A DNA stretch of 64,000 nt from Delphinus delphis (GCF_949987515.2 NC_082694.2:46462451-46526450); one strand, 5' to 3'. Positions 1 through 12,032 are shown, counted from the first letter of the stretch. Numbers and translations are program-made. Notes: a model not told the origin generated them from the letters alone.

Positions 1-724
1 ATGGCTGGATGAATCCCTGTGGATTGTGGATGGGAAGAACCATGAGCACTGTTCGTTTTAGAAGGTAGGAGCCATAGTGGGTGTTTGGTGAGGCTGGCTG
101 GCTGGCTCTGCAGCCAGATTTAGCTGTGGCTAAATGACCTTCCATGGAAGTCATGCAGGGTCATTTTTTTTGTTTTGTCTCTCAATTTAAGATTTATGTG
201 TTAAACATAATCACATAATCCTAGTTCCATTGCTCACTTTCAAAGCAACTAGAAGTCTTAAGTTGATGTTGTTCTAGGTGAGCCATATATACACCAGAAG
301 TTCAGCTTTTATTCCACTTTGGAGGAAGATGTATATGTGAAAGTGTGATGAGGACTCAGAAATCTAGGGGAAGTGACAGAACAGTTTACCCTTCACTTTT
401 GTAGTTGGCAGGGTTTTTATTCAGAGAAGGTGGTGCTTTTTATTCCTTGACAATTACATTTTACCTTCCCATGAAGAAAATGATGCTGAGCCTGGGTGTG
501 GTGCTGTCTGCACTCTGATGTTTTGAGTAGGCATTTACCCCAGGCCCTGAGCAGTGTGCCAGGAGTTAGCATGCTGACCTCTGGCTGGGGGAGGCCAGCG
601 TTTTCTGGATATAGAGCCCTGTAATAGGAATGACAATGGGGACAGAAGACCCAGTGTTTCCACAAGGGCAGGCGCCTTCTCTCTGCAAGAGGCAGCAGCA
701 CTGAATGAGATAGCACTTGTTGGC
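1..724. other. unassigned non-coding sequence
   Basis: No gene or repeat was recognised. Short frames of 71 and 122 codons on the minus strand have no recognisable protein signature and no supporting context. Confidence 0.5.
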
Positions 725-915
725 AAGGAGCCAGACTCTGGAGTTGGCATCTCAGCCCCGGTGCAGTTATCTGGTGGGTTGTCATTTAATCTCCATGCCT
801 CAGTTTGCTTCTCCTCTTATCATTAAAATTGAGCCAGTAATACCTGCTCCACCCTCGTTATAGGACTATTCTAAGTTCCAATGGGATGATGATTTCAAGT
901 ACTCAAAAAAATGTT
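725..915 (+). mobile_element. MIR SINE relic
   Basis: The segment shows the MIR order: a 'gagccagactctggag' motif, then 'cctcagtttgcttctcctc', an AAATTGAGCCAGTAATACCT-like stretch and a 'ttataggactattctaag' core. MIRs are ancient tRNA-derived SINEs shared by all mammals. The copy is heavily diverged, and its ends are approximate. Confidence 0.7.
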
Positions 916-1044
916 AGTTAAATTTGCATAAGTAAACATGTACAGTCATATTATATTGTGGCATCAGGGCTCTTATCAATTATTTTTATAGACAATTGAA
1001 TATTATAGCTTGAATTCAAGCATTTAAAAATCACCACCCTTTAA

Positions 1045-1232
1045 CCTACTGTATAGCACAGGGAACACTACTCAGTACTCTGTAATGACCTGTATGGGAA
1101 TAGAATCTAAAAAAAGAGTGGCTATATGTATATGTATAACTGATTCACTTTGTTGTACAGCAGAAATTAACACAGCATTGTAAATCAACTATATTCCAAT
1201 ATAAATTAAATAAAAAACAAAAAAGAATATAA
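1045..1232 (+). mobile_element. 5'-truncated L1, 3' end only
   Basis: This is the typical cetartiodactyl L1 3' terminus ('cctactgtatagcacaggg' through 'gtaaatcaactatattcc') followed by an A-rich tail. Imperfect target-site duplications flank it: aaaaatcaccaccctttaa at 1026-1044 and aaaaattatcaccctttaa at 1233-1251. This fits target-primed reverse transcription that stopped after about 190 bases. Confidence 0.85.
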
Positions 1233-1332
1233 AAAAATTATCACCCTTTAATAAAAAAAGATCTTTCAAAATGCATGGCACTTTTTATGGCCATTAAAAC
1301 TCAGGTGACACTGAACATGAGAGTCTAAACAA

Positions 1333-1562
1333 GGAGTTGGTAAGTGCTTTTCTGTAAAGGGCCAGACAGTAAATATTTTATGTTTTGTGGGACATACGGT
1401 CTCTATCACAACTACTCAACTCTGCTGTTGTAACACTAAAGTAGCCACAGAAACTTTGTTGACCAGTGAGTGCAGCTGTGCTTCAAAAAAACTTTATTTC
1501 CATAAACAGGCATTGAGCTGAATTTGGCTTATATGGGCTGTAGTTTGCTACCCCCTGGCCTA
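1333..1562 (+). mobile_element. hAT-type non-autonomous DNA transposon relic
   Basis: The 'tctgtaaagggccagacagt' start, the 'acggtctctatcacaactac' interior and the 'gctgtagtttgctaccccc' end match a common mammalian MER/hAT-Charlie-like non-autonomous element. The exact family is uncertain, and the terminal inverted repeats are eroded. Confidence 0.6.
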
Positions 1563-2287
1563 GCCTAACTTTAAGGGGTTGGGGAAATGTAATTAAACCA
1601 TCTTCCTGGGCGAAGAACTGGGATATTTGTGAAGAACATGTTTAGCTGATTGGGAGCAAGCATGGGAGAAGCAGCTGGTACAGGTTAGCCAGTTTGGAAG
1701 GTGATGAGCATTAATGGGGTATAATGGATGAGGGTAAGGGAATTAATGGTGTTTTTAAAGGAGTGATTATTTAGATGCTAAGCTGGGTAACCCAAAGAGT
1801 GAGGAGGTAAGGGGGTGAGAGTGATGAACATTGTTGGGGTTAGTAGCTTGGTGTTTTTGATGAAGTCAAGCAGTCTTGAAATGGGAATAATAATAGTGCA
1901 CTGGAAGGATAGGAGATGGTGGTAAGCGGGCGTGAACTGGAAATTCTTGGAAGCGAATTCCCACTATTATATATTATGGAATTGGCGGGGGAGGCAGGTA
2001 GAGGTGAAATAGGAAAAAATAACTTACTAGAGGTGAGGAGGTCAAGAAACAGAGAGGCCAGGATGTTGAATGGCTCATCCATGGAGTTATTGAAAGCATC
2101 GAGAATGATACAGAAGTAGAGAGAAAGACAGTAAACTAGGTCTTAAATCCATTGGTAAATGAAGGGGAGTTCCTGAGAGGTCTGTAGGGTTGTGAGAAAG
2201 TCTGAAGCTAAGGACTTGAAGTATTTTGGAGTAAGGGAAGAAAGATGACAAATGGTCTGGCAGCAAATACTGTGGCAAACACTGCCT
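1563..2287. other. unassigned purine-rich sequence
   Basis: The plus strand is G/A-rich ('gggtaaggg', 'gaggaggtaaggggg'-like runs). It produces overlapping 60-80 codon frames on both strands that look like compositional artefacts. No gene or repeat was recognised. Confidence 0.5.
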
Positions 2288-2645
2288 AGATACGCACCAA
2301 TCCCATTAGTGCTTATTCCTGAGCATACAAACTATATTTTTTTTAGCCTTCCCTGTAATTAAGTGTGGTCAAGTGATACAGTTCTGGTCCATAGAATGAG
2401 GATGGAAGTATGCTCAGCGCTTCCAAGCCTGTCCCATAGGAACCTTCTATGTGCAGTGCTCCATTCTCTCCCTTGTCTGCTTGATGGATGCAGAGGATCC
2501 TGGAGGCCTCTCAGACCCTGGGGGATGATGAGAAACTAAATGGAAGGATCCTGGGGTCCTGAGTATTTGCTGCTTTTAGTCACTAGGCTGGACTTTACCT
2601 GAGCAAGAAAGAAACTTCTATTGTGTTAAGTCCCTAGCATTACTT
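2288..2645 (+). mobile_element. possible ancient LTR or MER-type repeat
   Basis: 'ccttccctgtaattaagtg', 'gttctggtccatagaatga' and 'aaacttctattgtgttaag' resemble an old interspersed repeat that ends in an 'aataaacttctattttgttaag'-like stretch. The family is not assigned, and I am only moderately sure it is one element. Confidence 0.4.
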
Positions 2646-3104
2646 AATCTAATACACGTACTCTAGGTTCCAAAGTACATGGAGTGTGAGAAAAAAAGAA
2701 ATAAAAAAAAAAACACAAACTTAAGAGATCTTCAAGGGAAGTAGTATCATCTGGAGACGACCAGATGTCTAATTATGATAATATTATTGACTCTAGCAAT
2801 AACAGCAGCAATGACAATCCCACCACCACCTATCTGAGCCTTTGGGACCTCTGTCCTAGGTACTGGGAATGCAGCTAGAGATTGTGATGGCTTTTGGTGT
2901 TGAGTCTGTTGTCTCATTTCCTGTTAAAACCCAGGCATTTTTCACAGGGACTGCTATTTTTCCCTTGTCTCTTTCATTTCCACTTGCTCGGTTGCAGTTT
3001 TCAGATCGCAAATACAAACACGTTTGGTATCCTACTCGCTACCTCAGTTTCCCCAGAGATCACCATGGCACTTGGCATACTCCTCTGCTATTTTCTTCAT
3101 AATT
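2646..3104. other. unassigned sequence with an A-rich run
   Basis: It contains an A-rich tract near 2690-2715 and otherwise unassigned sequence. Two overlapping plus-strand frames of 77-79 codons (2869-3133) have no recognisable domain. Confidence 0.45.
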
Positions 3105-3262
3105 GCCTTAAACTTCAGTTTCCTTACTTGTGAGATAGGAATAATAAACAATACCTCAAAGGGTTGGTATGAGGAGTAAATAATATGATTCCTGTGAGTA
3201 GATCACTTAGCACTTTGTGTCCAGCACAGAGTAAGCCTTCATTAAATGTCAACTATTATTAT
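3105..3262 (+). mobile_element. MIR SINE relic
   Basis: MIR 3' half in sense orientation: 'cttcagtttccttacttgtg', 'aataataaacaatacctcaa', 'agcacagagtaagccttcat' and 'taaatgtcaactattatta'. Confidence 0.8.
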
Positions 3263-3318
3263 GATTGGTTGTTCAAGAATTTTAATTGATCCAAGCCAAG
3301 AAAAGAAAATTATTTAGA

Positions 3319-3488
3319 GCAGTTATTCGCAAAGTGTGTTCCCCAGACCAGCAGCATCAATACTAAAATTCTTGGGCTATACCCCAGTCCTACTGAATTA
3401 GAAACTCTGGAAGTGGGGCCCAGTAATCTGTGCTTCAAAAAGCCCTCTAGGTGGTTTTGATACATGCTGGAGTTTGAGAACCATTTCT
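3319..3488 (+). mobile_element. MER5A-like hAT-Charlie MITE
   Basis: Both degenerate inverted ends are visible: 'gcagttattcgcaaagtgtg' at the left, and 'tgagaaccatttct' at the right. The interior motifs 'cagaccagcagcatcaatac' and 'gtggggcccagtaatctgtg' are typical of MER5A. It is non-coding and long dead. Confidence 0.85.
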
Positions 3489-4045
3489 TTACAGGTTTTA
3501 GCAATGCTTATTTTTTCATTGGAGAACCTTCTAAGGAGAATCCATTTAATTCTTTAAAACATTCAGAATAAGAGCAGAAAAAATACTCCAAACCATGAAA
3601 CATTACTGTCTTCAACTGCGAGCAGGAAGTGGCAGAGTGTCGGGGAGAGAGTGTGACCCTGGGATCTGACCTTGTGTCTTGGACCCACACAACGACCCCT
3701 TTAGTTTGCCTTGTTTTCACCTATACTACAGGATGTATTTCACAGGCCAGTGACCTTGCAGTGTAAATGCCAGCAAGGCCAGGTTGTTAGCGGGTTTATA
3801 GCTATAACCCCTCACTACAAAGGGAATGGTCAGGTGGAGTTATTTTGCCATTTGAAGTGGAGGTGCTAGTTTAAAAGCTATTTGGCTCTTGGAGCCATCT
3901 TCTTAAATTTCTTGGTGCATGGCTCAGAATCTGGGGCCCAGATCCAGAATGGCTTGTCTGTGACTTTTTTGGATCAATGTCCCATTTGTGCTTTCAATCT
4001 GGCTGTCCTATGCCTTTGAGCTAGAGTAGGTCTTGAGGTGTGTTG
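3489..4045. other. unassigned non-coding sequence
   Basis: No gene or repeat was recognised. The reverse-strand frame at 3508-3720 has no recognisable domain. Confidence 0.45.
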
Positions 4046-4048
4046 TTT

Positions 4049-4084
<36 letters not shown>

Positions 4085-4086
4085 TA
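4046..4086. repeat. T-run followed by (GT)n microsatellite
   Basis: A 15-T run at 4046-4060 is followed directly by GT dinucleotides to about 4085. Confidence 0.95.
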
Positions 4087-4932
4087 TTTTGTTTTGTTTT
4101 TAAGCCACAAATATATATCTGGTCAGTCTGAATCTTATTGGTCCTATGTCCTATTTCTTTCCTCTCCTTGTGTCTTGCTGAGTACTGGAGCTGGGAAGGG
4201 AGGAGGGGCCTTCTAGTCTGACTTTCTTGCTCCACAGAGGGGAAGCACGTCCTGAAATGTGACATAACTCCCCCCAAGGCCACACTGTTGCTCTCATTTT
4301 CAGGGTTGTAAGCCTGTCTCTCATATCTCCTCTCTCTGTCCTTTGTAAGTTGACTTTTTCTTCATGCACTTTATTTTGGCATGGATATTCCTCTTTGGGA
4401 ATGGGAGCATTTTGCTGCGTAATGATTTTTCTTCTAAGTGTCAAATGACCGTTGTCAGTTTACTGGTTTTGGTGGTGGCAAGAATCTGTGTCTGCAGAAC
4501 TGTGTCAGATACTTGTTGTGACTCATATGTTTAGGTTTCATGATAAATTTTTTCTTTAGAGTTGGATTACTTTCCTTCTCTGAAGTTATAGTTGCTTCCA
4601 GAGAAGCAACCTCATTGCTGGGGAAGAGCTGGTTGCTCCAGTGGATTTTCTGACATTCAGAGACTTTTGGTGTGGCCATCAGGGTGCAGGCCTGGTCTCC
4701 CAGGCTGTCCAGCTGGGTGGCATTCCCAATGAGCAGGTCTGAACACTAGCATTAGAGTTTCAAAGATGGCTGCTAGAGCAGCTCTGGAACCAGGGTAGGC
4801 AATAGATCTCTAACTTCCTCTAACAGAATCTCCTTATCTTTCACTTGTGCTCCCTTCCCAGGTATTTTCATGATTGTCTCATCCCAGTTTAACTGATTGA
4901 CTGCAAAGTTCAAGACAGAGTTGTTACACAGA
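4087..4932. other. unassigned non-coding sequence
   Basis: No gene or repeat was identified. Three minus-strand frames of 74-97 codons lie here. One (4008-4283) is partly low complexity because it reads the GT microsatellite as Thr-His repeats. Confidence 0.45.
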
Positions 4933-5278
4933 CTGTTTGTGTCCCCCTAAACTTCGTATGTTGAAATCTAATCCCTAATGTGATGGTATTAGGAGGTGGG
5001 GTATTAGGGAGGTGATGAGGTCATAAGGGTATAACACTCATGAATGAGCTTAGTGCCCTTATAAAAGAGACATGAGAGAGATCTAGCTGTCTGAGGACAC
5101 AGTGAGAAGACAGCCATCTATAAACCAGGAAGTGGGCTCTCACCAGATGGCAAATCTGCCAGCACCATGATCTTCAGACTTCCCAGCTTCCAAAACTGTG
5201 AGAAATAGATTTCTATTGTTTAAAAGCCACCTAGTCTGGTATTCTGTTAAAACAGCCCAAATAGACTAAGGCAGAGTG
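4933..5278 (+). mobile_element. ERVL-MaLR solitary LTR (MST/MLT1 type)
   Basis: The order is 'gtgtccccctaaacttcgta', 'gatggtattaggaggtgggg', 'cagccatctataaaccagga', 'aaaactgtgagaaatagatt' and 'cagcccaaatagactaag'. This is the MaLR LTR layout. It is non-coding, with no internal retroviral sequence attached. Confidence 0.75.
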
Positions 5279-5714
5279 ATCTCAAAAATCTATGTGCATT
5301 TTTAGTAAATGGGCTCTTTAAAGTTCAAAGGAATGAAGTTGTAGTGGTAAAATGACAGGCACGATGTTTAAAATTTTTCCAAGATGAACTCAGGTAGGTG
5401 TGCTAAATATGTGATCTCCAGCATCGAAAGTACATCCCCTGTTATTTATCTCCTGTGATAACATACTCTGCTGTTGTGACCAGGGACCACTATGATGCCT
5501 GTGTGAGGAAGGGAGTTTCAAATAGTCTGGGAGGGGTAATACATTATATTTGTCATGGCAGGACATCAGACCAATTATAATACAGTCTGTGTAAAGTTCT
5601 GGTTTGTGTGAATGGGTTAAAAATACTTTTACATTGGCTGCTAAGTGTTAGAATTAAAAACTATCTAAAGTTAAAGAAAAATGAAGAGAAAGACGGAGTG
5701 AGATGAGGCAAAAG
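5279..5714. other. unassigned non-coding sequence
   Basis: No gene or repeat was recognised between the MaLR LTR and the L1 nest. Confidence 0.45.
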
Positions 5715-6567
5715 AGTATGTGTGAGAAAGTCCTACAACTCAATGGCAAAAAACCCCCTGCTAACCAGATTAAAAAATGGTCTGAGAACTTGGATAGACA
5801 TTTCTCCAAAGAAGACATACGAATAGTCAACATGTATATGAAACAATGCTCAAGGTCACTAATCCTCAGGAACTTACAAATCAAAACAACAGTGAGATAC
5901 CATCTCATACCTGTCAGCTGTTATCAAAGAAATAAAATACAAGTGTTGGTGAGGATGTGGAGAAATTAGAACCCTTGGGCACTTTGATGGGAATGCAAAA
6001 TGGTGCAGCTGCTATGGAAAACAGTATGGAGGCACATCAAAAAATTAAAAATAGAACTAACATATGATCCAGCAATCTCACTTCTGGGTGTTTATCCAAA
6101 AAGACTGAAATCAGGATCTCAGAGAGATATTAGCCCTCCCACATTCATTGCAGCACTATTCACAAGGGCCAAGATGTGAAAAAAAACCCTAAATGTCCAT
6201 TGACAGGTGAATGGATAAAGAAAATAATAGAAAAATATTTGGCCTTAAAAAAGAAGATTTTGCAATATGTGACAGCATGGATGAATCTGAGGATGTATGC
6301 TAAGTGAAATAAGCCAGTCACAGAAAGACAAATATTATATAATTCCACTTATGTGAGGTATCTAAAATAGTCAAATTCATAGAATCAAATAGTGGAATGT
6401 TGATTGCCAAGGGCCTGGGGAGGAGGAAATGGGCAGTTACTAATCAATGAGCATGAAGTTTCAGTTAAGCAAGTTGACTATGTTCTAGAAATCTGCTGTA
6501 CAACATTGTACCTATAGTCAATATTTTATTATGCATTTATCATGAGATCTACCCTCTTAATGAATTT
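5715..6567 (+). mobile_element. old L1, ORF2 C-terminus and 3' UTR
   Basis: The plus-strand translation gives the L1 ORF2 C-terminal signature (start '[15 protein letters not shown]', then '[11 protein letters not shown]', '[10 protein letters not shown]'). It continues to about 6350 with frame breaks and then enters an L1 3' UTR ('cttatgtgaggtatctaaaa', 'ctgctgtacaacattgtacc'). The copy is 5' truncated and diverged. It is interrupted at 6567 by the minus-strand L1 described next and probably resumes at 8547. Confidence 0.85.
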
Positions 6568-7003
6568 AAAAAAATTTTATTGAAGTATAGTTGATTTACA
6601 ATGTTGTGTTAATTTCTGCTGTATGGCAAAGTGACTCAGTTATACATATCATATTTTTTTTCATATTCTTTTCCATTATGGTTTATCACAGGATATTGAA
6701 TATAGTTCCATGCGCTATACAGTAGGACCTTGTTGTTTATCCATCCTATGTTATAATAGTTAGCATCTGTCAATCCTAAACCCCCAATCCTTCCCCCTTC
6801 CTTGGCAACCACAAGTCTGTTCTCTGTCTGTGAGTGTATTTGTTTTGTATTTTAGATTCCACATAGAAGTGATATCATATGGTATTTGTCTTTTTCCTTC
6901 TGACTTCCTTTGCTTAGTATGATAATCTCTAGATCTATCCATGTTGCTGAAAATGGCATTATTTCATTCTTTTTTAATGGCTGAGTAATAGTCCATTGTA
7001 TGT

Positions 7004-7038
7004 ATGTGTATATATGTGTGTGTGTGTATATATATACA
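7004..7038. repeat. TG/TA dinucleotide tract in L1 3' region
   Basis: Alternating TG and TA dinucleotides sit within the antisense L1, in its ORF2-end region where an alternating tract is common. In translation it gives the 'HTHTYIHIHT' run. Confidence 0.85.
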
Positions 7039-7337
7039 CCAAATCTTCCTTATCCATTCATCTGTCCGTGGACATTTAGGTGGTTTCCACATCTTGGCTA
7101 TTGTAAATAGTGCTGCTATGAAAACAGAGGTGCATGTATCTTTTTGAATTATAGTTTTGTTTGGATATATGCCCAGGAGTGGGATTACTAGATCATATGG
7201 CAACTCTATTTTTAGTTTTTTGAGGAACCTCCATACTGTTTTCCATAGTGGCTGCACCAATTTACATTTCTACCAACAGTGTAGGAGGGTTCCCTTTTCT
7301 CCACACCCTCTCTAGCATTTGTTATTTTCTTTTAACT

Positions 7338-7635
7338 AATTAATTTATTGGCTGTGTTGGGTTTTCACTGCTGGGCGTGGGCTTTCTCTAGTTGTGGCTA
7401 GCGGGGGCTACTCTTCATTGTGGTGCGTGGGCTTTTCATTGCAGTGGCTTCTCTTGTTGCAGAGCATGGGCTCTAGGCATGCGAGCTTCAGTAGTTGTGG
7501 CACACGGGCTCAGTAGTTGTGGCACACAGGCTTAGCTGCTCTGAGGCATGTGGGATCTTCCTGGACCAGGGCTTGAACCCATGTCCCCTGCATTGGCAGG
7601 CAGATTCTTAACCACTGCACCACCAGGGAAGTCCC
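7338..7635 (-). mobile_element. CHR-type tRNA-derived SINE, long subtype
   Basis: Reading the minus strand from 7635: a 'gggacttccctggtggtgca' head (tRNA-Glu A-box region), a B-box-like 'gggttcaagccc' and a body with repeated 'gtagttgtggcacac' units. It ends in an A-rich tail, seen here as the T-rich 'taattaatttattgg'. It lies inside the antisense L1 and must be younger than it. The flanking duplication is diverged ('ttgttat' against 'ttgtata'). Confidence 0.88.
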
Positions 7636-8546
7636 TTGTATACTTTTTAATGACAGCCATTCTTACCAGTGTGAGGTGGTACCTCATTGTAGTTTTGATT
7701 TGTATTTCTCTGATAATTAGCAATGATGAGCATCTTTTCATGTGCCCATTGGCCATCTGTATGTCTTTTTTTGAGAAATGTCAATTTAGGTCTTTTGCCC
7801 ATTTTTCGATTGGGCTGTTTTTTTTTTTATTGAATTGTATGAGCTGTTTGTCTATTTTGGAAGTTAAGCTCTTGTGTGTTGCATCATTTGTGAATATTTT
7901 CTCCCAGTCCATAGGTTGTCTTTTCATTTTGTTTATAGTTTCCTTTGCTATGCAAAATCTTATAAGTTTGATTAGGTCCCATTTGTTTATTTTTGCTTTT
8001 ATTTCTGTTGCCTTGGGGGACTGACCTAAGAAAACATTGGTATGACTTATGTCAGAGAATGTTTTGCCTATGCTCTCTTCTGGGAGTTTTATGGTGTCTT
8101 GCCTTATATTTAGGTCTTTAAACCATTTTGAGTTTATATTTGTGTATGGTGAGAGGGTGTGTTCTAACTTCATTGATTTACATGCAGCTGTCCAACTTTC
8201 CCAATACCACTTGCTGAAGAGACTGTCTTTTTCCCATTGTATATTCTTGCTTCCTTTATTGAAGATTAGTTGTCCATAGGTGTGTGGGTTTATTTCTGGG
8301 CTCTCTGTTCTGTTCCATTGATTTGTATGCCTGTTTTTGTGCCAATTCCATGCTGTTTTGAATACTGTAGCTTTGTAGTGCTGTCTGAAGTCTGGGAGGG
8401 TTATGCCTCCTGCTTTGTTCTTTTTCCTTAGGATTGCTTTGGCAATTCTGGGTCTTTTATGGTTCCATATAAATTTTAAGATTATTTGCTCTAGTTCTGT
8501 GAAAAATGTCATGGGTAATTTGATAAGGATCACACTTAATGAATTT

Positions 8547-8905
8547 TTAAGTGTTTGTGGTAACACAGTAGAAGTTTTATAAATTAAGTAAATTGAAAAT
8601 ACAAAAAGTACATGCCACCCTCAAAGTCAGACAAAGAGTCCATACAGTTCTACTTATATAAAAATCCTAGAAAATGCAAATTAGTCTCTAGTGACTGAAA
8701 GCAGATCATGTTTGCCTGAAAGGCGGCAGAGAGGGAGGAAGGGAGGGGTGCACAAGAAGGCCTGAGGACACTTTTGGCAGTGGTGGATATGTTCATTATC
8801 TTGATTGTGGTGATGGTTTCATGGTGTGTACATATATCAAAACTCATCAAGTTGTGCATTTTATGGAATGTTAGTTACATTTTAATAAAGCTCTGAATAA
8901 AAGTA
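8547..8905 (+). mobile_element. L1 3' UTR continuation and L1-like 3' end
   Basis: The first part probably continues the old plus-strand L1 after the nested insertion. From about 8765 the 'gtggtggatatgttcattat', 'catatatcaaaactcatcaa' and 'tacattttaataaagct' motifs are an old L1 3' terminus. Whether this is one element or two is unclear. Confidence 0.6.
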
Positions 8906-10529
8906 TATGCTGTTTTCATTCTGTGACTAAACGTAGTAAAGCACATTTGTTCAAATGACAGCCACATCCCTACCCCAGGCCATTCCTTTATTCTCCAGGC
9001 ACCACTTGTGTGATAGAGACAGATGAAAAGTGAGACAGAAGTCTAGTAGGTTTGGTATCTTCACTCCCGCATCCGTTTCTTCCTTCTCCTTTTCAATCCT
9101 TTCTCCTCCCGCTACTTTTTTCTTCCCGCCCCTCCCCAAAGTCACCAGAATGTGAAAGGCTACATCTGTTCCTGCAAAAGTTATTTTGCAGTGCAATTAA
9201 GCATTCCTCACCTTATCTCCCCAGAAAGCTGGAGACTTGTGTGATCACTGGCATAATGGATGGTACCCAAAGCCCTGGCCCAGGTGTGCAGAGGCTGCAC
9301 ACACATCCATGTGGGCGGGAGGATGCAGCTTTCTGGCACACGATGTGGGGCTGCTGCTCCCCTCCTTGGGCCTCTTCAGAACTCAGAGCAGCTGCTACCC
9401 TCTAGGTGACCAAGAAGGGCTGCCATCATTCACCTGGCCAGGCCAGCTAACAAATGGAGCTGGTGCATTGCAGACTGAATAAATAGTTCTGTAACCATCT
9501 CTGGCTTCAGGCTAAGGGAAGAGATGAATGAGCTCTGTGACCTGATGGGATTCTTTCAGGCTGGAGAGAAAAACTATTTAGAACTTACATCCATGCTCTT
9601 TTCAGTTCCTTTCAGAAAGCTTGAATGGCTCCTAGACATTTTCTTGATATACGATACTCATTTCCCAATATGGATATAACAATGACTAGAGCATCCAAAT
9701 CCTTTGCTGATAATTATTTAGTTTCTGTCATTTTAGTTACTAAAAAATAATGCATATATATTTATAACCTATAGGAATATTAAGCATAATATCAGCAATA
9801 AGTAGCTAATAATAGTACATTAATTAATTCATTTTGACCATTCTGTAGCTTTTTAGAATGAATTACTAATAAAATTGGGACACAATTAGAATTTTGGGCA
9901 TTGAGTCCACGCTGAACATTTAGAAACTACTATGTTCTCCTCTGACTGGTTTGCCTGAACATCATCCTATCTGAGACCTCAATTTGTTCTCTAATGAATA
10001 CCTCTATAAGAGGAGAAATTATATAGACTAACTTTCTTTGTATGCTTCCAGCTTAATTGTACAACTATATTGTTACAAATTGACTGAAACAGACTATTTC
10101 AGTTTTTTCCCCTCCATAACCAGCTCTGAATAGATGAACAGAAATAGCTCTCTTCATGTCAGAAACTTTAATTAAACCATTCTGAAAATAAGCATGTGGA
10201 AGTACTGGCAGGACCTTAATTTAATCACATTTCCTGCTCAACTGTTCCTGTTGCTTCTTTGAAAGGTTGGAGGTTAGGCTCAGCTGTGACCCCGCTGTTG
10301 GCATGGACAGCCAAAGTCTGCAGGATTCAGAAGATTGTGACCTTCGATCTTGTGGACTCCTACACTAAATTAAAATCAGGGCCAGAGGAAGGCATATGGC
10401 TGATGGAATGTTCTAAGAGGTATTCATGTGACTGAGTCACATGAAATTAATTGATGATCCCTATTTACATACACATTCCATAAATCTTTTTTCTTTGATT
10501 TCATTTTATTGTTTAATAAAAATTTATGG
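8906..10529. other. unassigned non-coding sequence
   Basis: The 9050-9490 part is less AT-rich and holds overlapping frames of 81-117 codons, none with a recognisable domain. The rest is AT-rich. No gene or repeat was recognised. Confidence 0.45.
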
Positions 10530-10725
10530 CATCATATATTTGCAAGGGACTGCTTTAAACACTTATAAAAGTTACTCCTTTACTCCTTATAACAATCCTA
10601 TGGGTTAGATCCTCTCATTATTCACATTTTACATGTGGAGACTTAAGTAACTTTCTCGAGATAATTGCACATGGGTTTGAACCCAAAAAGCCAGCCTCCA
10701 GAATCTGGGTTGGTCAATACTGTTT
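10530..10725 (-). mobile_element. MIR SINE relic
   Basis: Antisense MIR: 'gcaagggactgctttaaaca', 'aacaatcctatgggttagat', 'cattttacatgtggagactt' and 'gggtttgaacccaaaaagcc'. Confidence 0.75.
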
Positions 10726-11949
10726 CTTTCATCAAGGTTTAGGAGTGCCTATTTGGAAGGAACCAGATTCTTCTTCATGTTTTTGCATATTACCCCAGCA
10801 TCCTGCCTTCAAATAAAATCTCTCCAGTGCGATTGTTCCAACTCATCCCACTGGCTGCCCATGTGCTCATCTCCAGATTGTGTGCAACATTCAGCTTTTC
10901 AGTGTATTTCATCCAGAATTGTCTAACTTTCCTGACGTTGAAAAAAAATTTTTTTTTTTCCTGCTTCTTAACTCTTGGGCTTCTCTGCCCTTTTCTTCCC
11001 CACTCTTCAGCAGTCAGTTCTTCTGGAATGATATAACTGGGCCCTTTCACAAGTCATTCAGGTAGGAGAATACAGGTAGAAGTGAAATAGAAAAAAAAAA
11101 AAGCATACTAATACTGTATTAAAGGATTATTTTGTTTTTAATCCCCACCCTGCCCCCTCCCATACACATAAATGGCTTTCTAGCAAGAGATACTGTATTC
11201 TCATCCACATATACATTGGGTGTTAGGCGACATGTAGCACTGAGATTTTACATTTTTCAATTGGAGAAAAATAATGACATCTATGTGGTGGGATCGATAC
11301 TTCCATTAGAAATATAATCAATATTAAAGAATTTGTAATATATTAAAATCAAATGCAGTGAAAATCCAGGGAGAAAAAGTTTTTCAATATAACTGAATTT
11401 AATTAGCTTATAAACTGTCCTGCTGGCACACGAAAGCTTGTTCACAGAGCGATGCTAAAATAAAACTATTTTAGGTGTCAGATATACATTGATAAAGATC
11501 AGATTCCTCACAGCTTTATTGATTTACAGAGGTCCCTCTACTCTTCTGTTCCCATCTATTCCTAGTGGATGTGAAGTTAGTTCAAATCAGAGTGAGGGTC
11601 ATGAAACCATAGAATCCACTTTTTAAGATAGTTTGCTGGATTTTTCTGAAAACACCTTTTGTTAGGAACGATTCATTTATATGGCTCTGCAAGTCTAGGC
11701 CATTCATCTTCTTTTTCCTTAACCATCTGTGGTTATTTCACAAGTGTTCAGTTGAGCCACTTCCTTAGATATCTTTAAAAGAAAAGGTATGATGAGGTGC
11801 TTACAAAGAATCTAAATTTCTGGAAGAGGTTTTGGCATTAAAAGCCCTACCTTTAAGTAACTATTGATCAACATGTCTTTAAAAAAGACGTTAGAGAAGG
11901 TTTGACAGCACTGAATTAATTTTCTCACTTATCTTAGAATAATGGGGGA
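10726..11949. other. unassigned non-coding sequence
   Basis: An A-run/T-run junction at about 10940-10960 and a short A-run near 11090-11102 are the only notable features. The overlapping 61-86 codon frames at 10790-11065 are unrecognised. Confidence 0.45.
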
Positions 11950-12032
11950 AAAACCCATTTTGATTTGCATTTCTCTAATAATTAGATATGTTGAGCCTCT
12001 TTTCATGTGCTTGTTAGCCATCTGCATGTCTT
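11950..12032 (-). mobile_element. short L1 ORF2 C-terminal fragment
   Basis: 'ttttgatttgcatttctcta', 'gagcctcttttcatgtgctt' and 'gccatctgcatgtctt' match the antisense L1 ORF2 3' region seen again in this window near 7695-7765. Only about 80 bases are clear. Confidence 0.7.

Larger units (their letters stand above)
6568..8534 (-). mobile_element. 5'-truncated L1 (antisense) inserted in the old L1
   Basis: The 3' tail lies at the low coordinate ('attttattgaagtatagttg') and ORF2 sequence runs up to about 8530. Recognisable ORF2 translation includes the C-terminal region around 6964-7260 ('[17 protein letters not shown]') and a 261-codon frame at 7781-8566 ('[15 protein letters not shown]', '[16 protein letters not shown]'). 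The 12-bp sequence cttaatgaattt occurs at 6556-6567 and again at 8535-8546, which marks the target-site duplication. A CHR-type SINE at 7338-7635 splits the ORF2 C-terminus. Confidence 0.9.

Noticed and set aside
4041..4086. tandem repeat array that might be part of a CRISPR-like or satellite structure
   Set aside because: It is a simple T-run plus GT microsatellite. No CRISPR array or satellite is present anywhere in the window.
7548..8024. 158-codon plus-strand frame with apparent hydrophobic segments
   Set aside because: It is a chance fusion of antisense SINE and antisense L1 ORF2.
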